A stretch of DNA of 64,000 nt from assembly GCA_016715065.1 (NCBI GenBank), contig JADKBN010000002.1:682001-746000 (forward strand), read 5' to 3'. The DNA comes from Fibrobacterota bacterium (lineage in GTDB: Bacteria; Fibrobacterota; Fibrobacteria; UBA5070). Positions 32,295-39,843 of this stretch are shown piece by piece. The notes below the pieces were generated by a model. That model worked only from the letters and a program-made list of their open reading frames with translations. It was not told where the DNA came from and did not search any database. Position numbers and translations under genes: made by a program. Position 1 is the stretch's first letter, and each line of letters starts with the position of its first letter.

Positions 32295-32830
32295 CGGATT
32301 TCTCCGGGAAGATCGTCGCGGCGGTCCTTGGACCAAGTGGATTCATCCTGTCCGTTGGCAGCCTTTTCCTTGCCGTAGGAAATGCTCTTGAGCTGGGTGG
32401 ACTTCACGCCGAAGGATTCGAGCCACTTCTTGGCCGACGCGGCGCGACGGTCTCCAAGGGCCTGGTTGTATTCGGTGGATCCGCGCTCGTCGGCGTTGCC
32501 TTCTACAGTCACGAACAGTTCGGGGTATTCTTTCAGGAGGCTTCCGACCTTGGTCAGAATGTCCTTGCCTTCTGGCTTGATGTTCGACTGGTCGAGATCG
32601 AAGTAGATGGGCTTGAGAGCTTCGGCCATGAGGCCCTGCAAGCGGGCGCGACGCTCGGCGACGGTGTCGCGCGGCGGCGGCGGGGGCGGGGGAGGAGGAG
32701 GAACCACGACGGTTTCCATCGGCGGCGGGGGCGGGGGAGTAGGAGGCGTGACAATTTCCGTCTTTGTGCAGGCGCCGATGAGCATGGAAGCTCCGACCGC
32801 AGTCAGGACAAGCGCGTATTTCCGATTCAT
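32291..32830 (-). CDS. pal: Peptidoglycan-associated lipoprotein Pal
   Basis: A 179-residue outer-membrane lipoprotein. The signal MNRKYALVLTAVGASMLIGAC ends in the lipobox IGAC. A proline-rich linker (two runs of prolines, residues 37-63) precedes an OmpA-like peptidoglycan-binding domain: KPIYFDLDQSNIKPEG, VEGNADERGSTEYNQALGDR and the last helix SKDRRDDL. The Asp and Arg that hold diaminopimelate are present. Pal anchors the outer membrane to peptidoglycan and binds TolB. ATG 32830 has AAGGAG 6 bases upstream. The long polyproline linker is unusual and would extend its reach. Confidence 0.95.
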   Translation of the reverse strand: MNRKYALVLTAVGASMLIGACTKTEIVTPPTPPPPPPMETVVVPPPPPPPPPPRDTVAERRARLQGLMAEALKPIYFDLDQSNIKPEGKDILTKVGSLLKEYPELFVTVEGNADERGSTEYNQALGDRRAASAKKWLESFGVKSTQLKSISYGKEKAANGQDESTWSKDRRDDLPGEIR

Positions 32831-32959
32831 AGAGGCTCCTTCAGGAGTTTTGGGGGACATGGTTCACCACTCCGACGATGGAGTGGTTCCGTTTGGATCA
32901 AGTCATGTGTAAAGCATAAATACTAGTTGGCACCCTGTGCGGCCAGGGGGGGAAGGCTG

Positions 32960-34210
32960 TTACTTGGACCAGGCCGGTTGGCTGGCATCGCCGTGGAAGG
33001 AAATCTGTCGCGTCCCGCTCCCGTCCGCACGACAAATCCAGACATCGGATCGGGTGCCGAACCGGCGTGTGAACACGAGGTGACGGCCATCGGGCGACCA
33101 CTTCGGCTGTTCGCCTGGACCGAGCCATTTTTCCTCGCCGCCGTCGGGCGAGATGGTCAGGATTTGGAAATCGCCGGCTTGCCTGGCAAACGCGATCCGA
33201 TCGCCGGCGGGAGACCATGCCGCCTGGTCGTTGTATCCACCGATCCAGGTGATCCGTCGGAGATTGGCACCGTCTTTGTCCATGGCATACACTTGGGGGC
33301 TTCCGGTGCGGTCGGAAGTGAAGGCGATCTCCCAGCCGTTGGGCGACCACGACGGGCTCACTTCCAAAGCGGGATTGAACGTCAGTCGGACAGGCTTGCC
33401 GTTGGGGTAGGACCGGTAGATTTCCGTCTGGCCATCGATGGACACCGCCAGCGCCAGCTCCCCATCGATCGGGCTGGGGGCGGCGGAAATTTGCATTCCA
33501 GGTACACTGGGCAGGAATCGAGTCGGCTTTCCTCCGTTCTCCATCCGCCACAGATGGGCGCCGTCCTTTCCCATGTAGGACGACCAGATCAACCCGCCGT
33601 CGCGATCCCACACCGGACTCAGGTTGATGCTGCCGTTTTTGGTCGCGGCTTGGGCACCGAAGCCGTCGTAGTCCATGGTCCAGAGTTCCTTGTGCCCCTC
33701 CCTACCTCGCGTGAAGGCGATTCTGGTCGTGGCGATGCCGCGTTCGCCAAAAATCTGAAACACCGCATCGTCGGAAAAACGGTGCGCTAGGCGGCGCAGA
33801 TCCTTTTTCCGGCCCGAGTAGGTTTTCTCCAGAAGCTTGTCCCGGGAGGAGGCGTCGATGAGCCGAAACTGGATGTCCACCTCCCCCTCCACGGCACCCG
33901 GTTTGACAGTGCCTGTCAAAACCGTGGTGGCGCCTTGTTTGGAAAAGGCGAGGGAATCCCATTTGGCGGCGGTGGAAACGCGAAATCTCCCTGAAAAATC
34001 GAGATCGGCGCGCAGGATCTCTTCCGGCTTGGCGACGTCGGCGTAATCGGCGACCTTGTCCACCCCGTCGAACGGAATCACGACCAGGCCAACCAGCGCT
34101 TCCGTCGCGTCCGAACGCAGAACGAAGTCTTCCTGGGCTTGCCCAGGAACAGCAGCCCACAGCAAGGCGATCGCAGGGAAGACCCTACTGAACGGAGTAT
34201 TGAAGCACAT
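32960..34210 (-). CDS. tolB: Tol-Pal system beta-propeller protein TolB
   Basis: A 416-residue periplasmic protein. The signal (FSRVFPAIALLWAAVPGQAQ) is followed by the TolB N-terminal domain (LVGLVVIPFDGVDKVADYAD, AKPEEILRADLDFSGRF). A six-bladed propeller built of WD40-like PD40 repeats follows (INLSPVWDRDGGLIWSS, EVSPSWSPNGWEIAFTSDRT, DQAAWSPAGDRIAFARQ, QPKWSPDGRHLVFTRRF, ASQPAWSK). It links Pal to the TolQRA motor. ATG 34210 overlaps the tolA end by 26 bases. Between tolB and pal are 129 bp with no obvious gene, where pal may have an additional promoter. Confidence 0.95.
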   Translation of the reverse strand: MCFNTPFSRVFPAIALLWAAVPGQAQEDFVLRSDATEALVGLVVIPFDGVDKVADYADVAKPEEILRADLDFSGRFRVSTAAKWDSLAFSKQGATTVLTGTVKPGAVEGEVDIQFRLIDASSRDKLLEKTYSGRKKDLRRLAHRFSDDAVFQIFGERGIATTRIAFTRGREGHKELWTMDYDGFGAQAATKNGSINLSPVWDRDGGLIWSSYMGKDGAHLWRMENGGKPTRFLPSVPGMQISAAPSPIDGELALAVSIDGQTEIYRSYPNGKPVRLTFNPALEVSPSWSPNGWEIAFTSDRTGSPQVYAMDKDGANLRRITWIGGYNDQAAWSPAGDRIAFARQAGDFQILTISPDGGEEKWLGPGEQPKWSPDGRHLVFTRRFGTRSDVWICRADGSGTRQISFHGDASQPAWSK

Positions 34211-34964
34211 AGCGAACCACCACCTTGTCCTCGGGCCAGACGTCGGGCACCGGGGGAAACGTGGAAACCGCCTGCACAGCCCGGAGCGCGATGCGGTCCA
34301 AGGAGGGGTTTCCGGATTTGACTTTGAGTTGGGCCATGGAAGGGCGGCCGTCGCGGGCCACCTGGAAAACCACTTCAGGCATTTGGGTCACGCCGGAGAG
34401 TCCCGCCGGAGCCCGCCAATTCTGTTCCACCAGGAACTTCACCCGGGACAACCAAAACGCCATGGGCGAGGGAAGGCCCTTGGCGGAGCCAACCGAAAGG
34501 GTGTCGCCACCAGGTGTTCCTTGTTTGCCTGGCTTGGCGTCGGTGGAGGAGGCCGCAGCCGTCTTCTCCGTGGATCCCTTTTCCGTGGTTTTGGAAGTGG
34601 GAAGCGCCGCCTGTTTGGGATCGACCTTGGTATTGGTGGGAGTCTTGGTGGCGACTCCTTGGTCGGAGGGGGGCGATTTCTGTTCAGGGGTGGTGGGCGT
34701 GTTCGGCTTGGTGGTTTCCGGCTGCGCAGGCGGCGGTGGCGCGGAAGTTTCTGCGTCGGGCGGTTTGGTCGGAGCTGGATTCTTGGCCGGCGAGCCCCCT
34801 TCGCCTTTGGCAGGAATTCCCACCAGTTCGAAGGCCACGGGTTTGGACTTCGTTTTGGTTTGCAGCAGGGAAAAAGCGATCAACGACACGAAAGCGATCC
34901 CGTGCACCAGCGCGGAAACGGCAAGGAACGCCTTGAATCGCGAATCTGCCTTCGACGAATTCAT
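34185..34964 (-). CDS. tolA: TolA/TonB-type energy transducer
   Basis: A 259-residue protein. A single N-terminal membrane helix (AFLAVSALVHGIAFVSLIAF, with the SxxxH found in TonB/TolA) is followed by a long Pro/Thr/Lys-rich periplasmic spacer to about residue 160. The C-terminal TonB-like domain shows WLSRVKFLVEQNWRAP, PEVVFQVARDGRPSMAQLKV and SLDRIALRAVQAVSTFPPVP. It transmits proton-motive force from TolQR to the outer membrane. Its place between tolR and tolB makes it the TolA of this system, although its C-terminal domain looks more like TonB than enterobacterial TolA. ATG 34964 overlaps the tolR stop (ATGA). Confidence 0.9.
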   Translation of the reverse strand: MNSSKADSRFKAFLAVSALVHGIAFVSLIAFSLLQTKTKSKPVAFELVGIPAKGEGGSPAKNPAPTKPPDAETSAPPPPAQPETTKPNTPTTPEQKSPPSDQGVATKTPTNTKVDPKQAALPTSKTTEKGSTEKTAAASSTDAKPGKQGTPGGDTLSVGSAKGLPSPMAFWLSRVKFLVEQNWRAPAGLSGVTQMPEVVFQVARDGRPSMAQLKVKSGNPSLDRIALRAVQAVSTFPPVPDVWPEDKVVVRYVLQYSVQ

Positions 34965-35365
34965 TTCTTGTGCGGGGGGTCCGTCAGAAAGCCGATTTTC
35001 GTCGCGCCGGCTTCTTGGATGACACCGACCGTTTCCAGGACCAGTCCGTAGGGGACAGACCGATCGCCCTCGATCAGCACCGCTTTGTCCGTGGCTCCAC
35101 CCCAGGCTTTTTGGAAGGTTTCCGTGAAGGATTCCCGCGTGGTCTCCTCGCCATCCACGAAGATGCGCCGCTCACCATCGAAGGATACCGTGACGGATTT
35201 CTTCTCGTCCAAGGCTGGAGAATCGGTCTTCGGGAGCTCCACCTTGACGCCCTGGGTCATCAGCGGTGCCGTGATCATGAAAACCACCAGAATGCACAGC
35301 ACGATGTCCATGAGGTTCGTGAGGTTCATGTCCGGCTGGGGCAAGGGCATGCGCCGGCGTCGCAT
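34961..35365 (-). CDS. tolR: Biopolymer transport protein ExbD/TolR
   Basis: A 134-residue inner-membrane protein. The short cytoplasmic start MRRRRMPLPQPDMNLTNLMD leads into one helix (IVLCILVVFMITAPLM); the Asp of NLMDIVL is the conserved proton-pathway residue. A periplasmic domain follows (SVTVSFDGERRIFVDGEETT). With TolQ it forms the proton channel that drives TolA. ATG 35365 shares its first base with the tolQ stop (TGATG). Length and motifs are normal for the family. Confidence 0.94.
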   Translation of the reverse strand: MRRRRMPLPQPDMNLTNLMDIVLCILVVFMITAPLMTQGVKVELPKTDSPALDEKKSVTVSFDGERRIFVDGEETTRESFTETFQKAWGGATDKAVLIEGDRSVPYGLVLETVGVIQEAGATKIGFLTDPPHKK

Positions 35366-36045
35366 CAGTTCGCTCCGGACAGGAATTCCCTGCGGTACAG
35401 ATTCAGCACGCGCGAGGCGAAGATGGCGTTGCGGGTTTCGATCTGGCGAAGTCGGGCGGTCAGAAGTTGGTGCGCCGCCGCCGCGGGAAGGGCCACAAGA
35501 AGTCCCGCGCCGGTGGTCATCAGCGCCTCGGCGATGCCGGGAGCCACCACGTTCAAGCCCGCTGAGGCCTGGTTGCCGATCTGGAAAAACGCGTCCATGA
35601 TGCCCCACACCGTCCCCAAAAGTCCAAGGAACGGACCGGAACCCGCGGCGACCACCAACCAGCTCACGCGATGTTCCAAGCTGGAAGATTGCAATTCCGC
35701 TTCGCGCTCGGCGGCCTCGCGGACCAGCTCCACGCGGGTGTTCTCCGAGCGACCTGCGGGGTCTTCGGGAGGGAATGTTTCCTCTTCTCGCAGGGCGGCT
35801 TCCGCGATGGCGCGCATGCCCTCGCCGCGCGTGCGGGAGACCGTGACGGGCAGGTCGGAAAAGGCCTTCACCTTGGCGAAGTGGAGTTCAAAAAGCTGAT
35901 CATCCGTGTCGCGACGGCGAAGCTGGCTCCATTTGAGGATGATCACCGCCAGGGACAAGATGGAGAGCATCGCGAGCAAGGCGAGGATGAAATACCCCTC
36001 GGCGCTCATGTTTTTCAGAAGGCTGACCACTGGGAAGTCGGACAT
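35365..36045 (-). CDS. tolQ: MotA/TolQ/ExbB proton channel protein
   Basis: A 226-residue inner-membrane protein with three helices: ILALLAMLSILSLAVIIL, then ASGSGPFLGLLGTVWGIMDA-type helix 2 (WLVVAAGSGPFLGLLGTVWG), then TTGAGLLVALPAAAAHQLL. The TolQ/ExbB signature GLLGTVWGIMDAFF is intact. A cytoplasmic loop of about 90 residues lies between helices 1 and 2. It is the stator of the Tol motor. ATG 36045 is chosen over an upstream in-frame ATG (MVPCLP...), which would add unconserved residues. It is the first gene of the tolQ-R-A-B-pal-cpoB operon. The divergent CBM9 gene starts about 110 bp away, so promoters of both lie there. Confidence 0.94.
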   Translation of the reverse strand: MSDFPVVSLLKNMSAEGYFILALLAMLSILSLAVIILKWSQLRRRDTDDQLFELHFAKVKAFSDLPVTVSRTRGEGMRAIAEAALREEETFPPEDPAGRSENTRVELVREAAEREAELQSSSLEHRVSWLVVAAGSGPFLGLLGTVWGIMDAFFQIGNQASAGLNVVAPGIAEALMTTGAGLLVALPAAAAHQLLTARLRQIETRNAIFASRVLNLYRREFLSGAN

Positions 36046-36153
36046 GGGAAGACAAGGTACCAAAGCTGCAGGAGGATTATCTTTCTGAAGCGATTCAGAG
36101 CGAAGCTGGGCTGTGGCTGGAGATTGCGAAAATCGTCATCGATGGAGGAGTGC

Positions 36154-37056
36154 ATGATCGGGATGGACAGGATTTGCGTGGGAGTGGCGCTCGTCGCCGG
36201 TCTTGCCGTCGCCGCGCCGAACAACACCTACACGGCAACGAGGGTGTCGGCACCGATCGCGATCGACGGCATTGCGGAAGCAGCTTGGGAAAAGGCGGCA
36301 TGGGATTCGATCAACGTCAACTGGATCGGCACCAAGCCCACCGTTTCCGATTTCGCGGGTCGTTACAAGGCGATGTGGGACACGTCGCGAGTCTATCTGC
36401 TGGTGGAAATCCAGGACGACTCCGTTTCCGATGTCTACCCGGATCCGCTCGACCATTATTGGGACGACGATGCCGTTGAGATTTTCCTGGACGAAAACCA
36501 CGATGGCGGCGACCACCAGAACAACTTGTCGGCTTGGGCCTACCATGTCGGCACCAAGTACGATGTGGTGGACAACGGCACCGATGCCAAGCCGCATCTG
36601 TTCAACGACCACATCCAGGTCAAGCGCACCAGCAGCGGCCGCACAAGCCTGTGGGAGCTGAGCATGGCGGTGTATGGTGCCGACTACAAGATGGGATCGA
36701 GCAACGTTCCGCTTCGCTTGGCGGCAGGCAAGAACATGGGCTTTTCCATCGCCTATTGCGACAACGATGGGGGCGCAAGCAGGAAGCATTTCGTGGGTTC
36801 GGTCAACACACCAGGCCACATCGCCAACCAAGGTTACCTGAATGCGGATTGTTTCGGGACCTTGGTTCTCGGGGCGGACTCCACCTCGGGTGTCCGGCGT
36901 GTCCGAAGTCCGGCAAGCCAATCGATCCTGCAATGCCGCCCGGACGCCTTTCGATGGGGCGATGCTTCCGTACCGGGGGTTTACCGTGCGGATGGGAGCA
37001 TCGTGGCGGTCCAAGCCACCGGCGGACCTTCTGGAATCTTCCGGAAAGTTCGCTGA
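36154..37056 (+). CDS. Secreted carbohydrate-binding module family 9 protein
   Basis: A 300-residue exported protein. Signal peptide MDRICVGVALVAGLAVAAP; then a CBM9-type sugar-binding beta-sandwich (residues about 30-230) with APIAIDGIAEAAWEKAAWDS, YKAMWDTSRVYLLVEIQDDS and DDDAVEIFLDENHDGGDH. The last 60 residues (DAFRWGDASVPGVYRADGSI then VAVQATGGPSGIFRKVR) resemble a C-terminal sorting or beta-sandwich tail of type IX-secreted proteins, which I cannot confirm. No catalytic domain is attached. ATG 36154 follows GGAGGAG closely. It probably binds polysaccharide at the cell surface or outside the cell. Convergent with the NtrC-type gene. Confidence 0.78.
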   Translation: MIGMDRICVGVALVAGLAVAAPNNTYTATRVSAPIAIDGIAEAAWEKAAWDSINVNWIGTKPTVSDFAGRYKAMWDTSRVYLLVEIQDDSVSDVYPDPLDHYWDDDAVEIFLDENHDGGDHQNNLSAWAYHVGTKYDVVDNGTDAKPHLFNDHIQVKRTSSGRTSLWELSMAVYGADYKMGSSNVPLRLAAGKNMGFSIAYCDNDGGASRKHFVGSVNTPGHIANQGYLNADCFGTLVLGADSTSGVRRVRSPASQSILQCRPDAFRWGDASVPGVYRADGSIVAVQATGGPSGIFRKVR

Positions 37057-37063
37057 CCCGAAC

Positions 37064-38437
37064 TCAGCTCGGTTCCGTCGCCTCCAGCCCGTAGTCGCGC
37101 AACTTCCGCCACAGGGTGCTGCGCCCGATCCCCAGGATCTGGGCTGCTTCCGTCTGGTTGCCGTCCACCGCGTCCAGGACCCGCAGGATGTGGGTCTTCT
37201 CCACCTCGGCCAAGGATTTCAGCTGGCTTTGCGCGGATTGCTGGACTTCCTGTCCTGGAGGCAGCTGCAAGAACGCCCGTGGAGCGTGCAAGACAGATTC
37301 CGGCAAATCGATGGTCCGGATCTTCTCGCCTTCCGCCAGGATCACGGCGTGTTCCAGGGCGTTTTCCAGTTCGCGGATGTTTCCTGGCCACGAATAGGTC
37401 AGGATCGCTTCTTCCGTTTCCCGGTCGAATCCCGCCACGTTCCGGCCATGCACCTGGTTGTAGCGGTGCACGAAGAATCGGCATAGGCCCGGAATCGCTC
37501 CGGGGCGTTCCCGCAAAGGAGGCAAGTGCAGATGGAACACGTTCAGGCGAAACCAAAGATCTTCGCGGAATCTGCCGGCGGCCACGTCGGCCTGGAGATC
37601 GCGGTTGGTGGCTGCCAATACCCGCACGTCCACGATCCGCGACTCGGTATCGCCCACCGGACGGACCTCGTGGGTCTGCAAGAACCGTAGGAGTTTGACC
37701 TGGGCGGAAAGAGGGAGCTCGCCCACCTCGTCCAAAAACAAGGTGCCGAACTCGGCTTCCTCGAACAGTCCCTTGCGGTCGGCGACGGCCCCTGTGAAAG
37801 ATCCCTTCTTGGAACCGAAGAGTTCGGACTCCACGAGGGTTTCCGGAATCGCCCCGCAGTTGACTGCGACGAACGGTCCGGTGGGGCGCGCGCCCAGTCG
37901 ATGCACGATGTTGGCGAAGAACTCCTTGCCGGTGCCGGATTCGCCCGTGATCAGCACCGTGGAGCTGGTGGGAGCCACTTTCCGGGCGATGCGCAGAATC
38001 TTGCGCATTTCGGGGGTGTCGCCCAGCATGTCTTCCAGAACCTGGGTTTCCAGGTCCCGGGAGTTCTTCGCGGTGGCGACGGAATTTGCCGCACGCCGGG
38101 CGGTATCCACCAGGTCGGTGGGCTCCAGCGGCTTGACCAGCACCTGGATGGCGCCGCGCCCCAGGGCCGAACGGCCTTCGGAGCGGTTCTTCTCGTCGGC
38201 CAGGACCACCACCTGCGTGGAAGGCCGCCGGGAGCGGATCCAGGAGAGGATGTCCACGCCGTCCTGCCAAAGGGCACCCGCGTCCAGGAACACCAGGTCC
38301 GCCCGCATTTCCTCCAACAAGGTGAAGGTATTGCGATCCCACGTGGATTCACGCAGCTCGGAATCCGGCAGATCCCAAGCGTCGGCCACCCTGAGACGGA
38401 AATCCGTATCCCGATCGAGGAGAAGGACCTTCAGCAT
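37064..38437 (-). CDS. NtrC-family sigma-54-dependent response regulator
   Basis: A 457-residue activator. The receiver domain is at residues 1-120 (MLKVLLLDRDTDFRLRV, ADLVFLDAGALWQDG with the phospho-Asp, VLVKPLEPTDL). The AAA+ domain at about 140-365 has Walker A ITGESGTGKEFFANIV, Walker B GTLFLDEVGELPLSAQ and the sigma-54 contact loop GSFTGA in place of GAFTGA. A Fis-type helix-turn-helix closes the chain (NQTEAAQILGIGRSTLWRKL). It activates sigma-54 promoters. No partner kinase is adjacent. It lies 7 bp after dnaJ on the same strand, so it may be co-transcribed with the chaperone genes. Confidence 0.94.
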   Translation of the reverse strand: MLKVLLLDRDTDFRLRVADAWDLPDSELRESTWDRNTFTLLEEMRADLVFLDAGALWQDGVDILSWIRSRRPSTQVVVLADEKNRSEGRSALGRGAIQVLVKPLEPTDLVDTARRAANSVATAKNSRDLETQVLEDMLGDTPEMRKILRIARKVAPTSSTVLITGESGTGKEFFANIVHRLGARPTGPFVAVNCGAIPETLVESELFGSKKGSFTGAVADRKGLFEEAEFGTLFLDEVGELPLSAQVKLLRFLQTHEVRPVGDTESRIVDVRVLAATNRDLQADVAAGRFREDLWFRLNVFHLHLPPLRERPGAIPGLCRFFVHRYNQVHGRNVAGFDRETEEAILTYSWPGNIRELENALEHAVILAEGEKIRTIDLPESVLHAPRAFLQLPPGQEVQQSAQSQLKSLAEVEKTHILRVLDAVDGNQTEAAQILGIGRSTLWRKLRDYGLEATEPS

Positions 38438-38444
38438 GGGTGCC

Positions 38445-39581
38445 TCAGGAGAAGATTTCCTTGACCTTGTCGAAGAAGGTCTTTTCGTAGTTGGTGCCGC
38501 TCTCGCAGGACTTGAGCTCCTCGATGAGCTCTTTCTGCTTTGCGTTCAGTTTTTCGGGAACCCGGATGTGGATCTTCACCAGCAGGTCTCCCTTGGTTCC
38601 GCGGCCATGCAGACCGGGCAAACCCTTGCCGCGCAGCGCGAAGACCTTGCCGCTTTGGGTTCCGGCGGGGATCTTGAGGTCCACATCACCATCCAGCGTA
38701 GGGATGCGAATCGAGCCGCCCAAGGAGGCGGTGGTGAACGGGACCCTGGCCTCGGCGTACAGATTTTGTCCATCGCGGTGGAACATGTCGTGTTCCGCCT
38801 CCTCGATGAGCACGATGATGTCGCCAGCCGCTCCGCCGCGTGCACCCTTGTTCCCCTCTCCGCGCAGCGTGAGGTAGTTTCCTTCCGCCACGCCCACCGG
38901 TATCTGAACGGAAATCGTCGCCTCCTGCTTTTCCAGTCCGGTGCCGTCGCAGGTGCGACAGGCGTTCTCGAAACTGGAGCCGGTGCCTCCGCAGCGCGGG
39001 CAGGTGACCACGTTGATCATCTGGCCAAAAAGCGATTGGCTCACTTGCTTGACCTGGCCCACCCCTCGGCAGGTGTCGCAGGTCTTCTTGCCCTTGCCGC
39101 CGGCGCCTTCGCAGGTATGGCAGGGTTCCATGCGCTTGATCTTGATCTTCTTGGTGACCCCTTCGGCGATCTCCTCCAGGGAGAGCTTGACCCGCACTTG
39201 CAGATCCTGCCCGCGATTGGAGCCTTGGCGCCGGCCGCCGCCCCCGCCGAACATTCCGCCGAACATCGAATCGCCGAAGATGTCGGAGAACCGGCTGAAG
39301 ATGTCCTCGGCTCCCGAAAATCCGCCTTGGAATCCGCCGCCGCCTTGGGAACCGTCGAAAGCCGCGTGTCCGAACCGATCGTACTGCTGGCGCTTCTCGC
39401 CGTCGCGCAGCACGTCGTAGGCTTCGGCGGCTTCCTTGAACTTTTCCTCGGATGCCTTGTCGCCGGGATTCTTGTCCGGATGATGCTTGATCGCGAGCTT
39501 CTTGTAGGCGCTCTTGATCTGGTCTTCCGAGGCGTCTTTGGGCACCCCCAGGATCTCGTAGAAGTCTCTCTTGGTGGCCAT
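38445..39581 (-). CDS. dnaJ: Chaperone protein DnaJ
   Basis: A 378-residue co-chaperone that delivers unfolded proteins to DnaK and stimulates its ATPase. The J domain at residues 1-70 has the HPD motif (KLAIKHHPDKNPGDK). A Gly/Phe-rich region covers about 75-125. The zinc domain has four CxxCxGxG repeats (CHTCEGAGGKG, CDTCRGVGQ, CPRCGGTGS, CRTCDGTGL), and the C-terminal substrate domains follow. All elements of a type I DnaJ are present. ATG 39581. It is separated from dnaK by 262 bp filled with repeat sequence, and the NtrC-type gene follows within 7 bp. Confidence 0.97.
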   Translation of the reverse strand: MATKRDFYEILGVPKDASEDQIKSAYKKLAIKHHPDKNPGDKASEEKFKEAAEAYDVLRDGEKRQQYDRFGHAAFDGSQGGGGFQGGFSGAEDIFSRFSDIFGDSMFGGMFGGGGGRRQGSNRGQDLQVRVKLSLEEIAEGVTKKIKIKRMEPCHTCEGAGGKGKKTCDTCRGVGQVKQVSQSLFGQMINVVTCPRCGGTGSSFENACRTCDGTGLEKQEATISVQIPVGVAEGNYLTLRGEGNKGARGGAAGDIIVLIEEAEHDMFHRDGQNLYAEARVPFTTASLGGSIRIPTLDGDVDLKIPAGTQSGKVFALRGKGLPGLHGRGTKGDLLVKIHIRVPEKLNAKQKELIEELKSCESGTNYEKTFFDKVKEIFS

Positions 39582-39618
39582 GGTCTGTGCTCCGTGCCTC
39601 TCTGGATGGATTCGTTCC

Positions 39619-39835
39619 GCTCGTCCTGAGGAGGCCCCGCTCGGGGCCGTCTCGAAGGGCGGGCGGAACACCCGCGCCATCGTCTCCTGGGTCCTCTACA
39701 GTGTTTCTCGTCCCATCATTGCCCGCTCGCCCTTCGAGATGGCCTACGGCCTCCTCAGGAAGAACGGGGACTCGAGTACCCCTTGCCGTTCGTCCTGAGG
39801 AGGCCCCTCCGGGGGCCGTCTCGAAGGGCGGGCGG
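39619..39835. repeat. Three REP-like imperfect palindromes between dnaK and dnaJ
   Basis: The 262-bp dnaK-dnaJ gap holds three related units of about 46 bp: 39619-39665, 39721-39766 (inverted) and 39788-39835. Each has the core TCCTGAGGAGGCC, a short variable centre and GGCCGTCTCGAAGGGCG, and can fold on itself. They resemble dispersed extragenic palindromes seen in many GC-rich genomes. Confidence 0.8.
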
Positions 39836-39843
39836 CAGGATCC

